NCBI GenBank assembly: GCA_016719465.1
Contig: JADJYY010000004.1
Coordinates: 11,846-75,845 of the forward strand
Length of the DNA stretch: 64,000 nucleotides
Direction of reading: 5' to 3'
From: Hydrogenophilales bacterium
GTDB taxonomy: Bacteria > Pseudomonadota > Gammaproteobacteria > Burkholderiales > Thiobacillaceae
Part shown: positions 39,086 through 48,968 of the stretch, in pieces
Numbering within the stretch: the first letter of the stretch is position 1
Layout of the letters: every line of letters begins with the position of its first letter
Notes under the pieces: generated by a model
What the model was told of the DNA's origin: nothing
Seen by the model: the letters and a program-made list of their open reading frames with translations, nothing else
The model's database searches: none
Made by a program: the position numbers and the translations under genes

Positions 39086-40264
39086 TCAGGTGCCGCGCTG
39101 TAGCGGATAACCCGCCGCCTTCCAGGCGGGCAGTCCGGTACGGAACCAATAGATTTTCGTATATCCCCGTTTCACCATGTAGCGGGCGGCTTTGTAGCTA
39201 TACCAGCATTCCGCGCCATTGCACTGGAAAATCATGGGCGCGTTCTTGTCCCTGGGCAGTTTCGTGAGGTCGAAGGCATCCACGGAATCGTCGTACTCCA
39301 CTTCCTTGGGGCTGTTCATCTGGTAGGGGACGTGCACCGCCCCGGGGATATGGGATTCGCGATAATGCGCCAGCGGCCGCACGTCGAACAGGGGAACGCC
39401 CTGGGTCATCAACTTCTTCACCTGCTCGGCGGTGGGGATGGTGGCGCCCGCCAGGATTTCCGGGCTGTAGAAACCGCGCGTCGAGACGAATTCGAAATCC
39501 GCCGCATCGGCCGGATCAAAGGTCCCAAGCCGGGTGCGATTGAGGCGGTTCTCGATATCCTTGTCCAGGCTGGTGAAGGCGGCGCGTATGCGGTCTCGCA
39601 GCGCGGGATCGATCTTGTCGCTCACCACCACGCCGGCCTGGGGCACGCTGGTCAGCGTCTTGATCACCGCCGCGCCGGGATTCCGGCTGATCCAGCCTTT
39701 GGCCACATCCGATTTCATGGCCGCGATCTCGGCCTGGCCGATATCGAGGGCATAGAGCACCGCGCCATACTGGTTCATGTACTGGACCTGGCTGAAGAAT
39801 TTCGCTGGCGCGAATCCCAGGGCATTCATTTCGCCGCGCACCATGTAGCTCACCAGGGATTCCTGATGGGGCAGAACGATGCGCTTGTTGCGCGCGCCGT
39901 CCAGGGAGCGCGCCCGGGAATTCTTGCCGGCCACCAGCACGACCTGGGTGTCCCGCTCGGTCCTTGCCACCGGCGTATAGCCGTTGCGCATGGCCAACCC
40001 GACCAACTGCGCCGGGACCAGCATCATGGAATAGGTGCCGGTACGGATGTGCTCCCCCACCCTTTCGGCGTTCTGGGTCATGATCAACTTGACGGACTGC
40101 CCCAGCGCGCGGCCAAGAAAGCGGGTGAGATCCGCGAACACGGCCTGGGTCGCGACATGGTCGCGTTCCTGGTCGTAGTCCAGGGTCACGTTGAGAATCA
40201 ACTCCCCGCGCGCCTGCGAAGTCCAGGCAAGCGCCGCCAGGAACAAGGCAGCCAACCAACGCAT
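39086..40264 (-). CDS. Periplasmic PhnD-like binding domain fused to a rhodanese domain
   Basis: 392 residues from ATG 40264 (signal peptide about 1-20, ending SQARG). Residues about 22-255 resemble periplasmic phosphonate/phosphite-type solute-binding proteins (GTYSMMLVPAQLVGLAMRNG, NKRIVLPHQESLVSYMVRGEM). Residues about 283-390 are a rhodanese domain (FDVRPLAHYRESHIPGAVHVPY) with the active-site loop Cys348-NGAE-Cys353. The fusion suggests a sensor or carrier of a sulfur or oxyanion compound. No permease genes accompany it; the pilG operon follows at 19 bp. Confidence 0.85.
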   Translation of the reverse strand: MRWLAALFLAALAWTSQARGELILNVTLDYDQERDHVATQAVFADLTRFLGRALGQSVKLIMTQNAERVGEHIRTGTYSMMLVPAQLVGLAMRNGYTPVARTERDTQVVLVAGKNSRARSLDGARNKRIVLPHQESLVSYMVRGEMNALGFAPAKFFSQVQYMNQYGAVLYALDIGQAEIAAMKSDVAKGWISRNPGAAVIKTLTSVPQAGVVVSDKIDPALRDRIRAAFTSLDKDIENRLNRTRLGTFDPADAADFEFVSTRGFYSPEILAGATIPTAEQVKKLMTQGVPLFDVRPLAHYRESHIPGAVHVPYQMNSPKEVEYDDSVDAFDLTKLPRDKNAPMIFQCNGAECWYSYKAARYMVKRGYTKIYWFRTGLPAWKAAGYPLQRGT

Positions 40265-40341
40265 GTCGATCCTCCTCTTCACCGATGCCCACATTTGTAC
40301 GGGCCCAGGGGCTATATCGGCGAACACCCGGAAATCTGGAG

Positions 40342-40512
40342 TCAAATCCCCAACATCTCGAAATCCTCCTTGCGCGCCCCGCATTCCGGACATGTCCAAT
40401 TCACCGGAACATCCTCCCAGCGGGTGCCGGGCGCTATTCCCTCATCCGGCCGTCCCGCGGCCTCGTCATAAACAAAACCGCACACCACGCACATCCACGT
40501 CCTGTATTCCAT
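40342..40512 (-). CDS. Rubredoxin
   Basis: 56 residues with two CxxC knuckles, CVVCGFVYDE and CPECGARK, which bind a single iron atom. WEDVPVNWTCPECG is the standard rubredoxin core. It is a small cytoplasmic electron carrier. It reads away from thiD and towards the PhnD-rhodanese gene 77 bp further on. A rubredoxin gene next to pilG is also seen in other betaproteobacteria as far as I recall. Confidence 0.95.
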   Translation of the reverse strand: MEYRTWMCVVCGFVYDEAAGRPDEGIAPGTRWEDVPVNWTCPECGARKEDFEMLGI

Positions 40513-40590
40513 GCGCCGCCAGGAGGGCCATCGCTTATGTAATAGAATTGGATTCTGCCCATTCTTCCAGCCCTCGCCAAGGGTTTCCCC

Positions 40591-41412
40591 ATGTCGATAC
40601 CGCCGCTCCCCGCCGTGCTCGTCTTCGCCGGCACCGACCCCACTGGCGGCGCTGGACTCCAGGCGGACGTCCTGACTCTGTCCGGCCTGGGCTGCCACCC
40701 CCTTTCCGTCGTCACCGCCGTCACCGTCCAGGACACCGTCGGCGTGGACGACTATCTGCCCATCGACCCGGAATGGATCGCCGACCAGGCGCGCGGCGTC
40801 CTTGAGGACATGCCAGTGGCCGCCATCAAGGTCGGCATGATCGGCAGCGTGGAAGCCGTGGCCGCCATCGCCGAGGTGGTCTCGGACTATCCCGACATCC
40901 CCCTGATCCTGGATCCGGTGCTCACCTCCGGCCGGGGCGACCCCCTGGCCAACGAGGAATTGCTGGAAGCCCTGCGCGATCTGCTTCTGCCCCAGACCAC
41001 CATCCTGACGCCCAACAGCATCGAGGCGCGCCGGCTGGCGGAAGACCTGGATGAGGAAAACGACGACCCCGAGCTCAGCGAGTGCGCCCGCCGGCTCATC
41101 GACCTGGGCTGCGAATACGTGCTCATCACCGGCGCCCACGAACAGGGCGCCCAGGTCAGCAACACCTTGTACAACACCCGGGGCGTGGTGCATCGCCTGA
41201 ACTGGGATCGGCTGCCCGGCTCCTATCACGGCTCCGGCTGCACCCTGGCCGCGGCCCTGGCGGGCCTGCTGGCCCTGGGACAGGACATCGCCGACGCGGC
41301 GCGGGAAGCCCAGGAATACACCTACCAGACCTTGAAGAATGCCTATCGGCCGGGCATGGGCCAATTCATCCCGGACCGTTTGTATTGGGTACGCGGCGAC
41401 GATGACGAGTGA
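40591..41412 (+). CDS. thiD: Hydroxymethylpyrimidine/phosphomethylpyrimidine kinase
   Basis: 273 residues. FAGTDPTGGAGLQADVLTLSGLGCH, AIKVGMIGS, DPVLTSGRG, TPNSIEAR and the anion-hole segment GSYHGSGCTLAAALAG are typical of ThiD. It phosphorylates HMP and HMP-P for thiamin synthesis. The 78-bp gap to the divergent rubredoxin gene shows no thiamin-pyrophosphate riboswitch motif. It overlaps thiE by 11 bp. Confidence 0.95.
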   Translation: MSIPPLPAVLVFAGTDPTGGAGLQADVLTLSGLGCHPLSVVTAVTVQDTVGVDDYLPIDPEWIADQARGVLEDMPVAAIKVGMIGSVEAVAAIAEVVSDYPDIPLILDPVLTSGRGDPLANEELLEALRDLLLPQTTILTPNSIEARRLAEDLDEENDDPELSECARRLIDLGCEYVLITGAHEQGAQVSNTLYNTRGVVHRLNWDRLPGSYHGSGCTLAAALAGLLALGQDIADAAREAQEYTYQTLKNAYRPGMGQFIPDRLYWVRGDDDE

Positions 41413-42045
41413 AACGGCCGCCTGGCGGGGCCTGTATGCCATCACCCCGGACTGGACCGACAGCCGCCGTCTGCTCATGGCCACCGAAGCCATCCTGGCC
41501 GCCGGCTGCCGCTTCCTGCAATACCGCAACAAGTCCGCGTCGGATTGCCATCGCCAGGAACAGGCCGTTTCCCTGCGCGGCCTCACCCGGAAATATGGCG
41601 CCCGGTTGATCATCAACGACGACATCGACCTGGCCCTGTTCTGCGGCGCCGACGGCGTACACCTGGGCGAGGATGACGGCGAACCGGCCGCCGCGCGCAT
41701 CCGCCTGGATGCCGCCGGACCCGGTAAAATCCTGGGCGCTTCCTGTTACCAGAGCCTGGACAAGGCGGTCTCGGCGGCACGGATGGGCGCGGATTACATC
41801 GCCTTCGGCAGCTTCTTCGCCTCGCCCACCAAACCCCTGGCCAGGCGCGCCGATCCGGGCCTGCTCGCGGCGGGCAAGGCAATGACTGGCCTGCCGGCGT
41901 GCGCCATCGGCGGCATCACCCCGGACAACGCCGGGGAACTGGTGCGGGCCGGGGCCGATCTGCTGGCGGTCATTTCCGCCCTGTACGAGGCCGATGACCC
42001 GGGCCGGGCAACAAGACAATTCATGACTCTCTTCGAGGAAACCCC

Positions 42046-42049
<4 letters not shown>
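41402..42049 (+). CDS. thiE: Thiamin-phosphate synthase
   Basis: 215 residues from ATG 41402, which starts at the conserved beta strand (WRGLYAITPDW). FLQYRNKSAS, LIINDDIDLALFCGADGVHLGEDD, GASCYQSLDKA and FGSFFASPTKP match ThiE. The enzyme joins HMP-PP with thiazole phosphate. Its stop overlaps the hemL start (ATGA). Confidence 0.95.
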
Positions 42050-43333
<1,284 letters not shown>

Positions 43334-43339
43334 AGTCCA

Positions 43340-44410
43340 ATGAACGAGGAGCTCTCCCCCGAGGACAGCTTTCGCCTGGAAGTTCTGCTGGCCCAGGATC
43401 TCAAGGCGGTGCGACTCGACGAGTCCAACCTGGTCCTGCATGCCCTCACGGACCAGGGCGAGGCCAGCATTCCCCTGGCCCCCACCTGCCGGCCGGACAA
43501 GTATCTGCGCCTGGTCCGGGAACTGCTGTCCGGCCACGCCCTGGGCTCGCCGGGTGGCTATCCCGTCTACCTTTCCCGCTGGACCCGGCACGGCCAGATG
43601 GAAGGCATCAACCTGGGCAAGCTGCTGCTCACCGGCGAGCCCGAGGCGGTGGTGGCGGTGGTCTATTCCCCGGCGCTGACCGACGAACTGGCCCGCTGTG
43701 CCTGGTGGACCCAGCCCACCATCGAGAACGCCCGCCTCATGCTGCGCCGGGATGCGGTGGCCAAGGGGGAGATGGGCAAGGTGCTGGCCGATTTCCTGGT
43801 GGAGCATCTGCCGTTCCTGCAGGACGACCATCTGGGCATCATGGACACGGTGGCGGTGCTGCTCCATTCCGGCGCCCTGACCGAGGCCCAGCTGGAAACC
43901 ACCTGGAAGCGGGGCAAGCGCAGCAACACCCATTACGTGGCCTTCCTGGAAATGGCGGCGGGCAAGCTGCCCCTGCCCAGACCGGCGCATCCCGACCATG
44001 AGGCGATCCGGGCCGCCCTCGCCGACCGGATCGCGGCCGGCCAGCCGGCCGCCCTGGCCCTGGAGCGGGGGCTATCGGGCCAGGGCCAGACCTTCCTGGC
44101 CGCCGCCGCCGAGATTCTGGATCGGCCGGAAACTCAGGAAGTGGTGAGCCGCACCCTCAACGCCATCGGCCGCTATTTCTCGGGAAACGATGCCTGGCCA
44201 GCGGTTGTCGACTCGCCCGTTCGCGACACGTGTCTGGCTTTCGCCCCCCGGCTGGAAGCCGCGGCACGCCTGGCTGAAGTCGGCGATGCCCTGGTCAAAC
44301 CGATCTTCACCCGCTCCACCGCCATCGGCTCCCTCATGCGCCGCAAGATCGAGCCGGTCGTGACACCCATTCTGAGCGATATCCAGTTGCTGGTGGAAAA
44401 GGGGACCTGA
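43340..44410 (+). CDS. dsrS: DsrS-like sulfur metabolism-associated protein
   Basis: 356 residues, cytoplasmic, with no signal or membrane span. LVRELLSGHALGSPGGYPVY, WTRHGQ, LLTGEPEAVVAVVYSPALTD and AWWTQPTIENARLML resemble, from memory, the DsrS proteins of sulfur-oxidising bacteria. DsrS is encoded with the reverse dissimilatory sulfite reductase genes in some phototrophs, and its molecular role is unclear. No other dsr gene is in this window. It begins 6 bp after hemL and is probably in the thiD-thiE-hemL transcript. Confidence 0.6.
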   Translation: MNEELSPEDSFRLEVLLAQDLKAVRLDESNLVLHALTDQGEASIPLAPTCRPDKYLRLVRELLSGHALGSPGGYPVYLSRWTRHGQMEGINLGKLLLTGEPEAVVAVVYSPALTDELARCAWWTQPTIENARLMLRRDAVAKGEMGKVLADFLVEHLPFLQDDHLGIMDTVAVLLHSGALTEAQLETTWKRGKRSNTHYVAFLEMAAGKLPLPRPAHPDHEAIRAALADRIAAGQPAALALERGLSGQGQTFLAAAAEILDRPETQEVVSRTLNAIGRYFSGNDAWPAVVDSPVRDTCLAFAPRLEAAARLAEVGDALVKPIFTRSTAIGSLMRRKIEPVVTPILSDIQLLVEKGT

Positions 44411-44489
44411 GGACAGCCTGAGGACAACCCGAGCGGACAACCCGACCAAGGCGGCCTCGATCACGACTCGAGGCGCCGGCATCGAGGTT

Positions 44490-44759
44490 TCAGGTGGCTT
44501 CCACCTTGGGTCGCTTCTTGAACCTGCGGGGAGGTCGTTTGCCTTGACCGCCTCCCGGGTTCGGCTTGGGTGCACCCGGGGCGGCGACGGGAGGCCGCTC
44601 CCGCTGTACCTGCCTGGCATCGTCTTCGCGATTGCCGGGAGCGAGCGTGATTTCAAGCTCGAAAATCTCGTCCCACTGGGCCTCGCTTCGCTGGCTATCC
44701 GGAATCGCGAGCAGCGCCTTGAGGCGCTGGCGTGGAGAAGCGTTTTCGGGAGTGTTCAT
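44490..44759 (-). CDS. Small basic hypothetical protein
   Basis: 89 residues. An N-terminal helical part (RQRLKALLAIPDSQRSEAQWDEIFELEITLA) is followed by a Pro/Gly/Lys/Arg-rich tail ending RRFKKRPKV, suggesting nucleic-acid contact or disorder. I do not recognise a family. It runs convergently with the DsrS-like gene and in the same direction as the exported-protein cluster. Confidence 0.5.
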   Translation of the reverse strand: MNTPENASPRQRLKALLAIPDSQRSEAQWDEIFELEITLAPGNREDDARQVQRERPPVAAPGAPKPNPGGGQGKRPPRRFKKRPKVEAT

Positions 44760-44874
44760 GTCGGCATTATCGCGGGAATGGGGCGGTCCGGCGTAGAAAA
44801 AATTGTCGCGGCAACGCCTTGCGGCCTATCCACCCCGCGAAAACGCACTCGTTGCCGCTCGACCGGCTACCCCT

Positions 44875-45804
44875 CTATTTCGCGGGTTCAGCTGGCTTCA
44901 TGAACATCTGCATGAAGGTGGCCGGATCCAGCGGCGCGCCCATGGGGGCGGGAGCCATGGCCGCCGGCTGGGCCTGGGCGGGCGCCGGAGCGGGTGTGGC
45001 GGCCTTGGCCTGGGCGGGTGCCTGGACTGCCTGTGGCGGGAAGGGGAAGAAGGGCAACCCGCCCTGGGGCGTCGATGCCGGCTGGGGAGCGGCGGGCGCC
45101 GGTGACGATGTCCAGGGCGTCTGGGGGGCCATGGCGGGCTGGGGGCCGGCGGGCATCGGATAGGAGAAGAAGGCGGGCGCCTGTTGCTGGGGCATGGGCA
45201 CGAAGCCCGCCAGGCCACCTTGCTGCTGCGGCGCCGAGAAGGGCAGGGTGGGCATCGATGGCATGGAGGGCGAGAAGGCCGGCGGCGAGAACGGATTGGG
45301 CATGCCGCGCTGGAGGTAGGGATTGCCCGCGAACGGCCCGCCCGCGTAAGGGTTGGTCATCTGGTTGAGATGCTGGTAGGACATCATGTTGGGGGTCACC
45401 TGCATGGCCGGATACATGGCGTTGCCCATGCCGCCGCCCAGGGGATTCAACAAGCCCAGCCCGAGGGGCGCGACCGCGGCGCCAAGGCCAAGGGGACTAC
45501 CCAGGCCGAATGGGCTGCCGATCCCAAGCGGGTTGCCGATCCCGAGCGGATTGCCATAGCCGAATGGTGTAGCCCCCCCATAGCCGAAAGGTGTCGACCC
45601 GTAGCCGAAAGGCGTGGGGGCGAAGGGGTTGGAGTTGAAGGGGTTGGAAGCGAACGGGTTGTTGGAGGCAAAGGGATTGGGCGCGAAGGGATTGCTCGCG
45701 CCGAAAGGCGTCAGCCCCCCCATCGGATTCAGCATATTTTCGAAACCGGCCGCCTGGGTGGTTCCAGCCAGACCGACGAGCAACAGGGAAGCGAGGCGCT
45801 GCAT
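44875..45804 (-). CDS. Exported low-complexity protein with NPF, FGYG and NPLG repeats
   Basis: 309 residues from ATG 45804. The signal peptide (MQRLASLLLVGLAGTTQAAG) leads into a run of NPFAxN-type units, then TPFGYGG units, then NPLGIG/SPLGLG units (about residues 30-125), followed by a Met/Pro/Gln-rich middle and an Ala/Pro-rich C-terminus ending in a short PLDPATFMQMFMKPAEP helix. There is no catalytic domain. Such sequence suggests a secreted or surface, self-associating protein. It is followed upstream by a DUF302 gene and a rhodanese gene in the same direction. I can name no family. Confidence 0.75.
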   Translation of the reverse strand: MQRLASLLLVGLAGTTQAAGFENMLNPMGGLTPFGASNPFAPNPFASNNPFASNPFNSNPFAPTPFGYGSTPFGYGGATPFGYGNPLGIGNPLGIGSPFGLGSPLGLGAAVAPLGLGLLNPLGGGMGNAMYPAMQVTPNMMSYQHLNQMTNPYAGGPFAGNPYLQRGMPNPFSPPAFSPSMPSMPTLPFSAPQQQGGLAGFVPMPQQQAPAFFSYPMPAGPQPAMAPQTPWTSSPAPAAPQPASTPQGGLPFFPFPPQAVQAPAQAKAATPAPAPAQAQPAAMAPAPMGAPLDPATFMQMFMKPAEPAK

Positions 45805-45875
45805 GGTGTTCTCCTGCGTGGTTGCGGGACTTGCGAAAACCCACGCCCCGGCCAGGCCGGGGCGCACGCGCTAGG

Positions 45876-46568
45876 TTACAGATCGCCGGCGGCGGCGGCG
45901 CGCATGATCACGTCCATCTTGTCGCGGATGTCCTTGGCGTAGATCATCAACTGGTCGGGCGCGCCCATCTTGCCGGAGATGGAATCCAGCCAGGACGTGT
46001 TCCAGTCCAGGGTCAGCACCCACAGGTTCTTGTCCGCGTCCTCCATGATGGCGATGCGGCAGGGCAGATAGACGATGGATTCCGGGGCGTACTTGAGGAT
46101 CTCTCGGCCGGCGGCGATGTCGCAATAATGGTAGACCTCCATGCGTGGCGCGTTCATGTCGCCGAGCACGACCTGGATGTCCTTCCACATGGGGCTTTCG
46201 CCCACCTTCTTGAAGTTGAGCTGGTTGGCGCGCAGTTCCATGGACTGCTTGACGTCCTCGAAGCTGAGACCCGGCTTGGCCTTGTACTTGATGGCCATGA
46301 GGTTCATCACATCCTTCACGTCCATGCGCGTGAGGCTGCCCATCATGGGCATCATCTGCTTCATCAGCTTATCTTTTTCCTCCGGCGGGATGGTGCGGGA
46401 CATTTCATAGGGCCGGGTGCCGCGACCACCGGGGGAGACCGGCAACACCATCGGGCCGGCGGAGATCGGCACGTTGGTCAGGTAGGGGTTGGCGGCGGGG
46501 GCAGCCTGCTGGGCCAGGGTAGGCACGGCGAACGAGAGAGCCAGGGCGGCGACGAGCGTGCGATTCAT
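45876..46568 (-). CDS. Exported DUF302-domain protein
   Basis: 230 residues with a signal peptide (MNRTLVAALALSFAVPTLAQ). The DUF302 fold covers about 90-220, with LSFEDVKQSMELRANQLNF, APRMEVYHYCDIAAGREIL and YLPCRIAIMEDADKNLWVLT. The Cys in LPCRI is a family feature. Function is unknown; DUF302 proteins are often found near sulfur-related genes. Met-rich helices near residues 65-90 are unusual. It lies between the rhodanese gene and the repeat-protein gene. Confidence 0.85.
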   Translation of the reverse strand: MNRTLVAALALSFAVPTLAQQAAPAANPYLTNVPISAGPMVLPVSPGGRGTRPYEMSRTIPPEEKDKLMKQMMPMMGSLTRMDVKDVMNLMAIKYKAKPGLSFEDVKQSMELRANQLNFKKVGESPMWKDIQVVLGDMNAPRMEVYHYCDIAAGREILKYAPESIVYLPCRIAIMEDADKNLWVLTLDWNTSWLDSISGKMGAPDQLMIYAKDIRDKMDVIMRAAAAGDL

Positions 46569-46614
46569 TTGGGGCTTCCTTCCTAGAAAGAACGGCGATG
46601 GGCCGAATAAACGG

Positions 46615-47268
46615 CTAATTGGGCGGAACGGTGGTCAGTCCCAGCATTTTCCAGTCCTGCATGCCGCCACGATACCACTTGAGTTTGTGTGCCGGGTAAC
46701 CCAGCGCCAGCAATTGCTTGATATTGGTGGGGGATTGCCCGCACCAGGGTCCGTTGCAGTACAGCACCAGGGTCTTGGCGTTCTCGAAATTCCACAATCC
46801 GCCCTGGCGCGCGGCGCCGAAGCGGAACACCAGGGTCTCGGCGATCTTCTCCGCGTCGGTATGGGCGGGGTGGAGTTCCTGCCAGGGCAACTGCGTGGCG
46901 CCGGGGATGAGGCCGGAACGCAGGGGCCAATCCCCGTCGCGGGAATCGATCACCAGCACGCCGGCGCCCCGGCCCGCTTTGCCGATGTACTCGATCAGTT
47001 CGAGTTCGCCGATGGTCTCGATGCCGGGCCCCAGGTTCATGGGTTGCACGCAGAACGGGGGGCAAGGGCGGGAAGTCAGGGAGTAATCCGGGTCGAGCAT
47101 GTTTTCCGTATCCGGATTGCGCTCGATCAGGACTTTCCTGCCCAGATGCGTGACCTCCACGGCCTTGACGTCATGGGTGATGTTGACGCTGTTATCGGCG
47201 GCGCTTGCCAGGCTTGCGCCCCACGCCACCATCAGGAATTCCAGGGTCAGCCGAAGAGTCTTGCGCAT
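46615..47268 (-). CDS. Periplasmic rhodanese-domain protein
   Basis: 217 residues from ATG 47268 with a signal peptide (about 1-23, ASLASA). A CPPFC pair (69-73) precedes a rhodanese domain (about 88-212; VLVIDSRDGDWPLRSGLIPGA) whose loop holds Cys171-NGPW-Cys176. The loop has the same CNGxxCxxS form as the PhnD fusion at 39086. It may transfer sulfane sulfur or act in periplasmic thiol chemistry; the acceptor is unknown. It appears to head the exported trio with the DUF302 and repeat proteins. Confidence 0.85.
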   Translation of the reverse strand: MRKTLRLTLEFLMVAWGASLASAADNSVNITHDVKAVEVTHLGRKVLIERNPDTENMLDPDYSLTSRPCPPFCVQPMNLGPGIETIGELELIEYIGKAGRGAGVLVIDSRDGDWPLRSGLIPGATQLPWQELHPAHTDAEKIAETLVFRFGAARQGGLWNFENAKTLVLYCNGPWCGQSPTNIKQLLALGYPAHKLKWYRGGMQDWKMLGLTTVPPN

Positions 47269-47350
47269 TCCCTCTCCTTGTCGTCCAGGTTCGGATGGGG
47301 CGGCCATTGTGGGGGCCTCGGATGCAACGGGCAAGGGTCGAAGAAACCGA

Positions 47351-47920
47351 TCAGTCGATGTATTCGAACACCTTGACCACCTTGGACACGCCGCCGGTCC
47401 TGGCCGCGATCTCGGCGGCGGCATTGCCCTCCTCGCGCTTGACCAGGCCCATCAGGAAAACGGTGCGCGCCTCGGTGACCACCTTGATGTGGTTGGCGCT
47501 GAAGCGCTTGTCATCCAGGAAGCGGGTCTTCACCTTGGCGGTGATGTAGCCGTCGTTGCTGCGCGCCGTGAACCCGCTGTCCTCGCCGATGATCACTTCG
47601 TTTTGGACATCGCCGACGTTCGGCGTGGCCCGGACGAGTTCCTCCACCTTGGCTCGGGTGGCGGCGTCCGGGGTCTCGCCGGTGAGCAGGACGCGGCGGT
47701 TGAAGCTGGTGGCGTTGACATGGGTCTTTTCGCCAAAGTTCTCGCGTATGCGGCTAGCCGCCTTGAGCTCGATCTCCTGGTCCACAAGGTAGGTGCCGGA
47801 GGAGCGGCGGTCGTCGGCCATGACGGCGCCGGCGCCCACGCCAGCCACCACCAGGGGAGCGCAACCGGTCAGGGGCGTGAGCGACAGGGCGAGCAATGAC
47901 GCGAGGATGAGTTTTTTCAT
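47351..47920 (-). CDS. dolP: BON-domain outer-membrane lipoprotein (DolP/YraP-like)
   Basis: 189 residues with lipobox LTGC (Cys20). Two BON domains follow (about 45-112 and 118-185): INVxxxN-type FGEKTHVNATSFNRRVLLTGE and FSANHIKVVTEARTVFLMGLV. DolP-like proteins bind anionic phospholipid and support outer-membrane integrity. As in E. coli, it lies next to a DiaA-like gene (3 bp away) and yraN. Confidence 0.92.
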   Translation of the reverse strand: MKKLILASLLALSLTPLTGCAPLVVAGVGAGAVMADDRRSSGTYLVDQEIELKAASRIRENFGEKTHVNATSFNRRVLLTGETPDAATRAKVEELVRATPNVGDVQNEVIIGEDSGFTARSNDGYITAKVKTRFLDDKRFSANHIKVVTEARTVFLMGLVKREEGNAAAEIAARTGGVSKVVKVFEYID

Positions 47921-47923
47921 GAT

Positions 47924-48502
47924 TCAGGCTCCAAGGAGAAAATAGTCGATGCCATCGCACAGGCAGTGCACGGCGACGAGGGTAATTTCGTGGATGCGTG
48001 GGGCGGATTCCGCCGGCAGGCAAATCAGCACATCATTCTCGGAAAGGATCTCGGCCACCATGCCACCGTCACCGCCGGCCAGGGCCACCACGCGCATGTC
48101 CCGATCCTGGGCGGCGCGGATCGCCTCAACCACGGCGCGGGCCTGACCGTAAGCGGAAAACGCCACCAGTATATCGCCCGGATGACCCAGGGCCGAAACC
48201 TGGCGGGCGAAACCGAGGGCCGGATCGGCGTCATCCACCATGGCGGCGCCATCGCCCCGCAAGGCGACGCAGGCCAGGCCCGGCCGATCCTTTTCCAGGC
48301 GGTCGGCCAGGATGGCCGCCAGATGCTGGCCGGCCAGGCCGGACGGGCCGACACCGCAGGCCAGTATCTTGCCCTCCGCCAACAGGCAATCCGTCATGGC
48401 CCTGGCGGCGACGCCGAGGGGCTCGGTCAGGGTATCCGAGGCGTCCGCCAGAATCTGGATGCTGGCCTGGAACTGATCGTGGATGCGCTGGGTGAGGGGC
48501 AT
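47924..48502 (-). CDS. diaA: SIS-domain protein (DiaA/GmhA-like)
   Basis: 192 residues, one SIS domain. It contains ILACGVGPSGLAGQHLAAIL, where most relatives have a GxGxSxxxA pattern, plus DILVAFSAYGQARAVVEAIR and HEITLVAVHCLCDGID. DiaA promotes DnaA assembly at the origin, whereas GmhA makes heptose phosphates; the neighbours (yraN, rsmI, dolP) favour the DiaA assignment. Confidence 0.85.
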   Translation of the reverse strand: MPLTQRIHDQFQASIQILADASDTLTEPLGVAARAMTDCLLAEGKILACGVGPSGLAGQHLAAILADRLEKDRPGLACVALRGDGAAMVDDADPALGFARQVSALGHPGDILVAFSAYGQARAVVEAIRAAQDRDMRVVALAGGDGGMVAEILSENDVLICLPAESAPRIHEITLVAVHCLCDGIDYFLLGA

Positions 48503-48570
48503 GCGGGGTGAAGGGTGAAGGGTGAAGGGCGATTATAACTGTCGGCTCCGGGCTTACCGGGAGGCGGGTG

Positions 48571-48918
48571 TCAGGCGTCGAAGGCGCTCTTGATCCAGTC
48601 CATGCGGTCTCCGTCCAGCAGGAGGGCATCGAAGCGGCACGGGACGTCCAGACCATGGCGCGCCAGGTAGTGGCGGGCGGCCAGGATGATGCGGGCCTGC
48701 TTGCGCGCGGTGATGCTTTCCGCCGCGCCGCCGAATCTCGACGCGGCCCGCGCCCGCACTTCCACGAACACCAGCACGGGACCGTCGCGCATCACCAGAT
48801 CGATCTCCCCACCCCGGCAACGATAGTTCCTCGCCACCATGACCAGGCCGCGTTGGACCAGATGCGCGGCCGCCCGCCGCTCGGCCTCGGCGCCGATGGA
48901 TCGAGCCGTCTCGCCCAT
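48571..48918 (-). CDS. yraN: YraN family endonuclease-like protein (UPF0102)
   Basis: 115 residues. GAEAERRAAAHLVQRG, ARNYRCRGGEIDLVMRDG and LVFVEVRAR are the PD-(D/E)xK-like motifs of the UPF0102 family, usually found between rsmI and diaA as here. Biochemical role is uncertain. It is divergent from rsmI, with 50 bp between the starts. Confidence 0.93.
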   Translation of the reverse strand: MGETARSIGAEAERRAAAHLVQRGLVMVARNYRCRGGEIDLVMRDGPVLVFVEVRARAASRFGGAAESITARKQARIILAARHYLARHGLDVPCRFDALLLDGDRMDWIKSAFDA

Positions 48919-48968
48919 GGTTGCCCCCCGTTTCGTTAAACTGCCGGCAGGTTAACCGCCAACAGCCC

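Noticed and set aside
40388..40397. GGACATGTCC palindromes near 4120, 40390 and 54385
   Set aside because: They occur in unrelated contexts (downstream of a gene, inside rubredoxin, inside the sigma-28 spacer), so a common operator is not supported.
40513..40590. Possible thiamin-pyrophosphate riboswitch before thiD
   Set aside because: The gap is only 78 bp and lacks the CUGAGA and related conserved boxes.
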